DNA of 5,269 nt, taken from NCBI GenBank assembly GCA_007119985.1, contig SKOQ01000202.1, forward strand, positions 1 to 5,269, given 5' to 3'. The notes beneath the pieces are model-generated. The model was given only the letters and a program-made list of their open reading frames with translations, ran no database searches and was not told where the DNA came from. Positions 1-4,869 of this stretch are shown piece after piece. Within the stretch, counting starts at the first letter, position 1. Every line of letters begins with the position of its first letter. The position numbers were made by a program, and so were the translations under genes. This DNA comes from Marinospirillum sp. GTDB taxonomy: Bacteria > Pseudomonadota > Gammaproteobacteria > Pseudomonadales > Halomonadaceae.

Positions 1-259
1 CTGGGAGCAAGCCTAGTATGGCTAAAAAACGCAATAAGAAATCAGCAATAAACAAAAAGATCATGTGACTAGCCTTGCCTGTTTTTTCATTGAATGGGGC
101 AAGAAGGTTTAACCCTGCCTGTGAAGGCCTAATCTTTTAAATGAGCCGCTTGGTTTCGTCAATTTTATTCGCCCATGATGCGTAAGGAGTCACAAGAATG
201 ATGGCGGGGTCAAAAAGCTTTACTCCAAAACGATAATGAGTTTCAATAGCTTCTCTTTA
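1..259. other. left flank, mostly non-coding; possible 3' end of an unidentified gene at 1-51
   Basis: No complete gene is visible here. Frame 1 is open from the window edge to a TAA at 49-51 and would give a 16-residue C-terminus (LGASLVWLKNAIRNQQ), hydrophobic then basic, as at the end of a membrane protein. This is too short to identify. Frame 3 is also open to a TGA at 66-68 and reads as a Lys-rich tail, so the two frames compete and neither is secure. From 69 to 259 no plus-strand gene is evident. A minus-strand stretch at about 141-254 is open for 37 codons without a convincing start. The sequence GATAAT at 232-237 could be a -10 element for rpmE2, but no good -35 is seen. Confidence 0.3.
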
Positions 260-276
260 GAAATGATATAACATTG
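260..276 (+). promoter_or_regulatory. candidate Zur operator upstream of rpmE2
   Basis: The 13-mer GAAATGATATAAC at 260-272 matches the core of the gammaproteobacterial Zur consensus (GTTATAnTATAAC) at 9 of 12 informative positions. The right half-site TATAACATT is intact and the left half is degenerate. It shares the exact 10-mer GATATAACAT (265-274) with the better operator at 806-818. It lies 8 bases before the rpmE2 start and just upstream of the AGG ribosome-binding core at 277-279, so bound Zur-Zn could block transcription elongation or initiation. Zur control of zinc-free L31/L36 paralogues is established in other bacteria. The site itself is inferred from sequence. Confidence 0.6.
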
Positions 277-284
277 AGGTCATT

Positions 285-554
285 ATGAAGAAAGGCATTC
301 ATCCCGAGTATGGCAAGGTTGTTTTTCGTGATACCAGTTGCGGCAAGATGTTTTTAATTGGCTCCACCTGCACCTCTCAAGAGACGATCGTCTGGGAGGA
401 TGGTCACACCTACCCATTGATTAACTTAGACGTTTCCAGTGCATCACACCCGATTTACACCGGTGAGCAGCGCCAAGCAAAAGCTGAAGGACGCGTTGCT
501 GGCTTTCAACAGCGTTTTGCCAAGCGCAGTCTAACAAAGTCGAAGGGGGTCTGA
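285..554 (+). CDS. rpmE2: 50S ribosomal protein L31 type B (zinc-independent)
   Basis: This 89-residue protein is the alternative L31 of the large ribosomal subunit, homologous to E. coli YkgM. The N-terminus MKKGIHPEYGKV and the block around HPIYTGEQR (55-63) are family hallmarks, and the length fits type B L31 rather than the shorter zinc form. Zinc-binding L31 carries CxC and CxxC ligand pairs. Here the second pair is replaced by Ser (S51 and S54 in DVSSASHP), and the first pair keeps only C19, with Thr at the other position, so no zinc site can form. Such paralogues replace the zinc-containing protein on ribosomes during zinc scarcity, freeing zinc. The ATG has a short AGG ribosome-binding core 5 bases upstream. 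The rpmJ2 start follows the stop by 2 bases, so the two are co-transcribed. A Zur-like site precedes the gene. Confidence 0.96.
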   Translation: MKKGIHPEYGKVVFRDTSCGKMFLIGSTCTSQETIVWEDGHTYPLINLDVSSASHPIYTGEQRQAKAEGRVAGFQQRFAKRSLTKSKGV

Positions 555-556
555 GC

Positions 557-697
557 ATGCAAGTACTGAGTTCATTAAAAACAGCCAAAAAGCGTCATCC
601 TGATTGTCAGGTCATCAAACGTCGTGGTCGCTTGTATGTGATTTGTAAAAGTAACCCTCGCTTTAAAGCACGACAGGGCAAGGTCAAAAAGCGCTGA
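557..697 (+). CDS. rpmJ2: 50S ribosomal protein L36 type B (zinc-independent)
   Basis: This 46-residue protein begins MQVLSSLKTAKKRHPDCQ and is a close match to E. coli YkgO, the alternative L36. Zinc-binding L36 uses three Cys and one His. In this version the first Cys position is His14 and the ligand His is Phe36 (NPRFKARQG), while C17 and C30 remain, so the four-ligand site is lost. It binds 23S rRNA in the large subunit, consistent with its strongly basic composition, and replaces zinc-containing L36 when zinc is short. The ribosome-binding site is AAGGGGG at 543-549, 7 bases before the ATG and inside the end of rpmE2. This tight pairing implies one mRNA and equal control by the upstream Zur-like site. 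Confidence 0.96.
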   Translation: MQVLSSLKTAKKRHPDCQVIKRRGRLYVICKSNPRFKARQGKVKKR

Positions 698-726
698 TTG
701 AGAACCGCGTGCCCTAGAGGATGCTG

Positions 727-764
727 AGCAGGTGACCTGCTGCAGTGCTTCTACTGGGCACTGC
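727..764 (+). other. pair of small hairpins after rpmJ2
   Basis: Two adjacent inverted repeats lie 30 bases after the rpmJ2 stop. The first is AGCAGG (727-732) with CCTGCT (736-741) around a TGA loop. The second is GCAGTGC (742-748) with GCACTGC (758-764) around a 9-base loop. No T-tract follows the second stem, so this is not a canonical rho-independent terminator. It could be a weak or rho-assisted terminator, or an mRNA-stabilising 3' end for rpmE2-rpmJ2. Confidence 0.4.
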
Positions 765-767
765 TGC

Positions 768-796
768 TTGACGCCTTTATATGGCTCTGACAGAAT
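768..796 (+). promoter_or_regulatory. candidate sigma70 promoter for the zinc-uptake genes
   Basis: TTGACG (768-773) is separated by 17 bases from CAGAAT (791-796), matching the sigma70 consensus at 5/6 and 4/6. This would place the start of transcription at about 803, immediately before or inside the Zur-like operator at 806-818. An alternative pairing is CTGACA (787-792) with TACGAT (809-814) at 16-base spacing, which would overlap the operator directly. Either arrangement suits repression by Zur-Zn. Which is used cannot be decided from sequence. Confidence 0.35.
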
Positions 797-804
797 CCCC
801 AGCC

Positions 805-819
805 TGTTACGATATAACA
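805..819 (+). promoter_or_regulatory. candidate Zur operator upstream of the His-rich outer-membrane protein gene
   Basis: GTTACGATATAAC at 806-818 matches the Zur core consensus GTTATAnTATAAC at 10 of 12 informative positions and is extended by T and A on either side. It lies 33 bases before the ATG at 852 and shares GATATAACAT with the site upstream of rpmE2. The downstream genes all concern zinc uptake, which supports the assignment. Zur with bound zinc would repress here and release under zinc starvation. Confidence 0.75.
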
Positions 820-851
820 TATTGCTTTTAACCAAAAGCTGAGGAAAAACA

Positions 852-2114
852 ATGCAAAAGTTTGCTTCAAAAATCGCTGCAGCCGCAGTGGCGGCCAGCT
901 TGGCCGTACCAGCACTTGCAGCTGAGAACCAGCTCGATCTACGCGTCTCATTGATTTTAGAAGGTATTTACTTCAATGAACTCAGGCATGGAAACGCGAG
1001 CCCAGCTGGATTTGGTGGCGGACATCACCACCATCATGGACATGGACATGGACATGGACACAGTCATAGCCACGGGCACGACCACAGTCATGGTTTAGAA
1101 GAAGGGTTTAGCTTGGGGCATTCAGAGCTCTCCTTTGAGGCCAGCTTGGGCGAACTGCTAGATGGTTTTTTAATGCTAGGGTTTGATCGCCACCATATTG
1201 AAGTGGAAGAAGCCTATCTCACAACACGCAGCTTGCCTGCTGGCTTTCAGCTCAAAGGGGGGCAATTCCTATCCGGTATAGGATATATCAACAGCCGCCA
1301 CAGCCATGACTGGGACTTCGTGGATCGCCCCTTGGTCAATGAATACCTCTTTGGTGATCATGGACTTCAGGAAACTGGGCTTCAGGCAACCTGGCTGGCT
1401 CCGAGTGACACCTATACACTCGTTGGGGTGGAACTACTGCAAGGAGCAGGTGATCGCTTTGACCGCTTTGATGAAGGTCGGGTGGATCAAAAATCGGGGC
1501 CACGCCTGACAACGGCCTTCCTGAAAGTAGGGCCTGACTGGGGTGCTGATCATGCAGCACAATTTGGCCTATCCGCCGGTTATGCTCGCCAGTATGTCGT
1601 TTTTGATGATCACGGCAACCATGCCCACTCTAAAGAGGGTGATAGCTGGTTTGCAGGCGCAGATGCGGTCTATAAATACTCAGCTGGTCGTAGTCATGGC
1701 CACGGGGATGTTCGTATTGCCGCCGAATACTACTATGTGAGCCGCAGCCTGACCCACTACCGACAAGGTCATGATGACTCTTGGTCGCAGCGTAATAGCG
1801 ATACTGAAAAGCAGGATGGCTTCTATGTAGAGGCAGTTTATGGCGTGGCACCGCGCTGGGAGCTAGGTGCAAGAGCAGAAGCCTTAGGCATCACCAATGA
1901 GATGCTGACAGGCCATTTTAACCGCATTCATTCTTTGGACACCTCCTACCGCTACTCAGGTCAAATCACCTTCCGTCCCGCTGAGCCCATCTTCCTGCGC
2001 GCCCAGATCAACCACAATGATTTTGCGGATCGCCACGGCCACAGCGATGAAGGCTGGGGACTGATGCTGCAGGTGAATGTGGCGCTAGGTGCGCATGGTG
2101 CACACACCTTTTAA
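852..2114 (+). CDS. His-rich, probably zinc-regulated outer-membrane (porin-like) protein
   Basis: This 420-residue protein probably forms a beta-barrel that binds or admits zinc at the outer membrane. A Sec signal peptide covers residues 1-23 (K3 and K7, an Ala/Val core, then ALA before AEN). Residues 58-80 hold 14 His in 23 positions, mostly alternating with Gly or Ser, and further His clusters occur near residues 255-260, 280-285 and at the C-terminus. The chain is rich in short aromatic, alternating beta-strand-like segments and ends in Phe420, the usual outer-membrane assembly signal. No TonB box or plug domain is apparent, and the length is too short for a typical TonB-dependent receptor such as ZnuD. 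The ATG at 852 has GAGG at 841-844. A Zur-like operator precedes it and znuACB follows, so the role is inferred mainly from His content and context. An alternative is a surface zinc-storage protein rather than a channel. Confidence 0.75.
   Translation: MQKFASKIAAAAVAASLAVPALAAENQLDLRVSLILEGIYFNELRHGNASPAGFGGGHHHHHGHGHGHGHSHSHGHDHSHGLEEGFSLGHSELSFEASLGELLDGFLMLGFDRHHIEVEEAYLTTRSLPAGFQLKGGQFLSGIGYINSRHSHDWDFVDRPLVNEYLFGDHGLQETGLQATWLAPSDTYTLVGVELLQGAGDRFDRFDEGRVDQKSGPRLTTAFLKVGPDWGADHAAQFGLSAGYARQYVVFDDHGNHAHSKEGDSWFAGADAVYKYSAGRSHGHGDVRIAAEYYYVSRSLTHYRQGHDDSWSQRNSDTEKQDGFYVEAVYGVAPRWELGARAEALGITNEMLTGHFNRIHSLDTSYRYSGQITFRPAEPIFLRAQINHNDFADRHGHSDEGWGLMLQVNVALGAHGAHTF
1035..1058 (+). repeat. four tandem CATGGA hexamers encoding His-Gly repeats
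   Basis: Four perfect copies of CATGGA lie inside the His-rich segment of the outer-membrane protein gene and encode residues 62-69 as alternating His and Gly. The unit is two codons, so slippage would change the number of His-Gly pairs without breaking the frame. Confidence 0.9.
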
Positions 2115-2169
2115 ACCTCTCGTCATCTTTCAATCTACTTGAATATGAACAGACGGCAACAAGGTCATT

Positions 2170-2192
2170 GGGGACAGGCTGTCCCCTTTTTT
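2170..2192 (+). terminator. rho-independent terminator or attenuator between the outer-membrane protein gene and znuA
   Basis: GGGGACA (2170-2176) pairs perfectly with TGTCCCC (2180-2186) around a GGC loop, followed by six T (2187-2192). It lies 55 bases after the outer-membrane protein stop and 37 bases before the znuA start. No convincing promoter or Zur box fits between it and znuA, so it may work as a partial terminator that gives more outer-membrane protein mRNA than znuACB mRNA. Confidence 0.8.
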
Positions 2193-2218
2193 ACTGAATT
2201 TCTCGCCCTCACTGATGC

Positions 2219-2226
2219 AAGGAGGT
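2219..2226 (+). promoter_or_regulatory. strong ribosome-binding site that sets the znuA start
   Basis: AAGGAGGT is close to a perfect anti-16S match and lies 4 bases (from the final G of GGAGG) before the ATG at 2230. An in-frame ATG at 2215 lies upstream of this site and would have to translate through it, so 2230 is preferred. Confidence 0.8.
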
Positions 2227-2229
2227 GGT

Positions 2230-3144
2230 ATGTACAAGAGATGCTGGCGTAAAAGATGCTGGCTCAATAGCCTGCTGCTGATTGGTGGACTCTTGCTGGT
2301 TTCAACCAGTTGGGCCAGCCATTTTCGCGTGGTCGCAACCACTTCAACACTGGGCATGCTCGTTGAAGAAATCGGTGGAGATCTCGTACAGGTCAGAGTG
2401 CTGGCAGCACCGGATCGGGATGCACATCACCTGGATGCTCGCCCCAGTTTTATGGCAGCGGTACGCCGTGCCGATCTGTTGATTGAAATGGGAGCGGGAC
2501 TGGAAGAAGGTTGGCTGCCAGCCGTCACAGCGAATGCGGCCAACCCGAGGGTGAACTACGGTCGCCCAGGGCATTTACGCGCTTCAGATTTCACAGGCCT
2601 GCGCCCTTCTATCACCGTCGAAGGTCCGAACTCTGGACACGTGCATGAAGAAGGTAACCCACACTTTAATATTGATCCTTATCGCATGGCACGCATCGCT
2701 CAGGTCATCGGGCGACGCCTAGGATTTTTCTTCCCAGATCAAGCGGATGAGCTAGAAGCCCGTGCCGAAGCGCTAGGACAGCAGTTGCGCGAGCACGCAC
2801 AAGCCTTGGCTGAACAGGTCAAACCTGATCAACAGTTCATTGTTTATCACGAAGATCTGGATTATCTAGAAGCCTGGCTACCGGTGAAGAGTGTCGGTTA
2901 TTTAGAACCCATCCCCGGCTTGCCGCCCACTTCAGCGCATCTGCGCCAATTGGTGCGTCACTTCGAGGGCCAACAAGGCAGAGTGCTCTATGCCAGTTAT
3001 CAGCCTTCACGCGGTGCACGCTTTTTAGAGCAGCATCTGGGATGGGCAGGCTTTGCGTTACCGCTGGACCCACCGCTTGGCAGTGGATTGCAAGGTTATC
3101 TCGATCTGATGACTCAGTGGGCTGAAGCTTTTGAATACCAATAA
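2230..3144 (+). CDS. znuA: zinc ABC transporter, periplasmic substrate-binding protein
   Basis: This 304-residue protein belongs to the ZnuA/TroA cluster 9 metal-binding family and would deliver zinc to the ZnuB permease. A signal peptide covers residues 1-29 (basic start, LLLIGGLLLV core, SWA before SHF). The mature start FRVVATTSTLGMLVEEIGGD is the family N-terminal strand and helix. Likely zinc ligands are H66 in DAHHLDARPS, H145 in NPHFNIDP, H207 in VYHEDLDYLEAW and an acidic residue, perhaps D280 in LPLDPPLG. The long His- and acid-rich loop of E. coli ZnuA is missing and only a short GHVHEEG stretch (136-142) is seen. Length is normal to slightly short. The adjacent His-rich outer-membrane protein may compensate. 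The 3' end overlaps znuC by 14 bases. Manganese or another metal is possible for this family, but the zinc context favours zinc. Confidence 0.88.
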   Translation: MYKRCWRKRCWLNSLLLIGGLLLVSTSWASHFRVVATTSTLGMLVEEIGGDLVQVRVLAAPDRDAHHLDARPSFMAAVRRADLLIEMGAGLEEGWLPAVTANAANPRVNYGRPGHLRASDFTGLRPSITVEGPNSGHVHEEGNPHFNIDPYRMARIAQVIGRRLGFFFPDQADELEARAEALGQQLREHAQALAEQVKPDQQFIVYHEDLDYLEAWLPVKSVGYLEPIPGLPPTSAHLRQLVRHFEGQQGRVLYASYQPSRGARFLEQHLGWAGFALPLDPPLGSGLQGYLDLMTQWAEAFEYQ

Positions 3145-3718
3145 GCAGACTTATCTTCAGCTCGATCAACTGCGACTGGGTTATCAGCGGCCCTTGCTGG
3201 AACCCATCAGCTGGTCATTAAAGGCCGGTGAGCGCTGGGCATTGAATGGACCGAATGGCAGTGGCAAGTCGCTGCTTTTGAAAACCCTCAGTGATCAACT
3301 CATCCCCCTAGGCGGTGAATGCCTCTGGAGCCAAGGTGTGCGCTGGGTATTTCTAGCACAAGAGCATCAGCGTCCTGCACTCTGGCCACTCAAGGGTCAC
3401 GATTGGTTGCAAGCAATGGGGGTTCAGCCTGGTCACTTGCCTTTGATAGAACACCTGCTCAATCAACGTCTAGATCAACTCAGTGGCGGCCAATGGCAGT
3501 TGCTACGTCTGGCCTCAGTGCTGGCTACTGATGCCGAGGTCATTCTTTTGGATGAACCCAGTAATCATTTGGATGCCAAAGTCCGCAGCCAAAGTCTGAC
3601 CTTGCTCTCCCAGCTCCAGCCTCACCAAAGCCTATTGATGGCCAGTCATGATCAAGACTTTATTCAGGCCAGTGGTGCCCAACCCCTGACGATAGAGGAA
3701 CTGACGCATGTTGACTGA
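3131..3718 (+). CDS. znuC: zinc ABC transporter, ATP-binding protein
   Basis: This 195-residue ATPase powers zinc import through ZnuB on the cytoplasmic face. Motifs in order are an A-loop aromatic near Y18, Walker A GPNGSGKS (40-47), Q-loop Q77, signature LSGGQ (117-121), Walker B VILLDE (137-142), D-loop SNHLD (144-148) and H-switch H173, so all catalytic elements are present. It is shorter than the roughly 250 residues usual for ZnuC: the helical subdomain between Q-loop and signature is compact and there is no C-terminal extension. The start is probably TTG at 3131. An in-frame stop lies at 3110-3112 and no ATG precedes the conserved domain. No strong ribosome-binding site is seen, so translation is likely coupled to znuA, which it overlaps by 14 bases. 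It overlaps znuB by 11 bases. Confidence 0.88.
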   Translation: MNTNKQTYLQLDQLRLGYQRPLLEPISWSLKAGERWALNGPNGSGKSLLLKTLSDQLIPLGGECLWSQGVRWVFLAQEHQRPALWPLKGHDWLQAMGVQPGHLPLIEHLLNQRLDQLSGGQWQLLRLASVLATDAEVILLDEPSNHLDAKVRSQSLTLLSQLQPHQSLLMASHDQDFIQASGAQPLTIEELTHVD

Positions 3719-4511
3719 AGCTCTAGACAGCCTGCTGCTTTGGCCTTTCGTGGGTGGTGTATTGATGTCTCTGCTGCTGGGGCTAGGTGGTGCCGCCTTT
3801 TTTCTACGCGGCTCAGCCTGGCAAGGCCTAGCACTGGCTCAAGGCGCATCAACCGGTGGCTTGGTTGCGAGTGTATTAGTCTGGCCTTTGGTGCCCACGG
3901 CGCTAGGGTGTGCAGCGATCCTGATGGGCGTGTTACAGCGCTACCAAGATCAGGAGCGCCTCTCCTTGGTGATCTTTGTGCTGGCTCTGGCCACTTCGAC
4001 TCTGCTCGCCAGTCATTTCTCTCAGGCCAGTTTGGCGGCTGCTCGCTGGACAGAAGGCCAGGTCTATTTTCTGACTCTGAATGACCTTCTCTGGATACTC
4101 ACCCTGGCCCTCATTAGCCTGTTACTGCTTCCCTGGCTTTACCGCATCTGGTTATGGAGCCAACTTGGTGTGCATCAGCGCCAGCAAAAGCTCATCAACC
4201 GCTGCGGCCGTCTGGTCGATCTAGGCTGGCGTCTGATGCTGGTGGTCCTCGGCAGCATGACGCTTGGCTTACCCGCAGCCTTGGCTTGTCTGCTGCTACC
4301 CGCTTGGACAGCCGCCTTGCTGGCACGGGGCTACAACCACTTTCTGCTGCTCAGTAGTCTGCTCAGCGGGCTAGCGTTTCTGGTGGCTTGGGTCCTCGCG
4401 CTGATCTGGGACCAACCCTTTGCACCGGTGCTCGTGGTGGTGGCCGTTATTCAAGCGCTGGTGGTTTATGCTCTGCAGCGTTATAGACGCAGCCCTGAGC
4501 CAGGTGCTTAA
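3708..4511 (+). CDS. znuB: zinc ABC transporter, membrane permease
   Basis: This 267-residue, strongly hydrophobic protein is an ABC-3 family permease that would form the transmembrane channel for zinc with ZnuC. About eight membrane segments can be drawn: near 10-33, 44-60, 61-77, 87-104, 124-146, 174-207 (probably two) and 212-256 (probably two). The block GSAWQGLALAQGASTGG (35-51) corresponds to the conserved coupling region written roughly RMSYFGDTLAHASLLG in E. coli ZnuB, though it has diverged. Length matches the family. The ATG lies inside the end of znuC, with GAGG at 3695-3698 as ribosome-binding site, so the three importer genes are translationally coupled. No terminator follows. 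Instead the gene stops directly at a truncated cassette remnant, so the original downstream region seems to have been lost. Confidence 0.86.
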   Translation: MLTEALDSLLLWPFVGGVLMSLLLGLGGAAFFLRGSAWQGLALAQGASTGGLVASVLVWPLVPTALGCAAILMGVLQRYQDQERLSLVIFVLALATSTLLASHFSQASLAAARWTEGQVYFLTLNDLLWILTLALISLLLLPWLYRIWLWSQLGVHQRQQKLINRCGRLVDLGWRLMLVVLGSMTLGLPAALACLLLPAWTAALLARGYNHFLLLSSLLSGLAFLVAWVLALIWDQPFAPVLVVVAVIQALVVYALQRYRRSPEPGA

Positions 4512-4757
4512 TAATGCTAGCCACTCAATATATTTGTATTCTGGCAGGTGATAGTACCAGTCACCATCCCACTGAGGCTCAGCTTCTCGTTTATCCCTCA
4601 AACAACGTACACGCCATGTGGGCTTTCGATCAGTTTCTTCGAGCATCAAGATTCGGATCTTTTCCTACTCAGTATTATTCATAACACTTAAAATTGAATT
4701 ACAAAAGATATACCGCGCTAGTCTTTCGCGATCTTTGATTTGACCTTTATCTCCCAT
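4512..4757 (-). pseudogene. decayed integron-cassette gene, DUF6678-like, amber-interrupted and 3' truncated
   Basis: Reading the minus strand, an ATG at 4757 opens only 5 bases after the end of the attC-like site, as in integron cassettes. The frame runs 30 codons to a TAG at 4667-4665, then continues for about 50 codons as protein-like sequence, including PTWRVRCLRD and PQWDGDWYYHLPEYKYIEWL. From memory, the pattern MNNT-x-W followed by WDG(E/D)W(F/Y)YH and IEW resembles the DUF6678 family. This suggests the TAG replaced a Trp codon (TGG to TAG), since the interrupted text reads MNNTE, stop, EKIRIL. The similarity ends at about 4512-4520, exactly where the znuB stop begins on the other strand, and beyond that the frame is only the antisense of znuB. 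The second half of the protein and its own attC are missing. The family name is recalled, not searched. Confidence 0.6.
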
Positions 4758-4762
4758 AATCC

Positions 4763-4859
4763 GTATAACATCACATTAAGGCTTGAGCGGCGATTGACTA
4801 TGCTTGAGCTAAGCAAAACCTTCAAAAATTGCGAATCATTATTGAATTCTTTATTATAC
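4763..4859 (-). other. attC-like integron recombination site (97 bp)
   Basis: On the minus strand the site opens with GTATAAT (R'', 4859-4853) 10 bases after the stop of the DUF4274-like gene and closes with GTTATAC (R', 4769-4763). These are inverted partners with one mismatch. Inside are AATTCAAT (L'', 4848-4841) and CTTAAT (L', 4780-4775), which pair as ATTAA with one unpaired C in L'', like the extrahelical base that orients attC sites. A central TGCTT/AAGCA hairpin (4813-4799) could form the terminal loop. The middle pairs only poorly, so the site may be degenerate. Position after one small gene and directly before the next fits the gene-attC order of cassettes. The attC architecture is established; this instance is inferred by eye. 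Confidence 0.68.
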
Positions 4860-4869
4860 GCAAACCACA

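Noticed and set aside
107..131. GTTTAAC as an integron-type site at the left border
   Set aside because: No inverted partner or L-box-like sequence was found at a suitable distance.
575..951. Minus-strand frames across rpmJ2 and the start of the outer-membrane protein gene
   Set aside because: They run antisense to well-recognised genes and across the promoter and operator region.
1021..1085. CRISPR-like or intergenic repeat array
   Set aside because: The repetition is short, without spacers, and is fully explained by His-Gly and His-Ser codons.
852..2114. TonB-dependent receptor
   Set aside because: No TonB box or plug-like N-terminal domain is apparent and 420 residues is well below the usual 600 or more.
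2215..2229. Upstream in-frame ATG as the znuA start
   Set aside because: The ideal ribosome-binding site at 2219-2226 lies inside this extension and serves the ATG at 2230. The later start also gives a normal signal peptide.
4371..4511. Minus-strand continuation of the cassette remnant frame
   Set aside because: This part is the antisense of the conserved znuB 3' end and has no protein-like character of its own.
4547..4565. GGTGA/TCACC hairpin as a terminator for znuB
   Set aside because: The stem is only 5 bp with a 9-base loop and no T-tract, and it falls within the cassette gene's GDWYYH codons.
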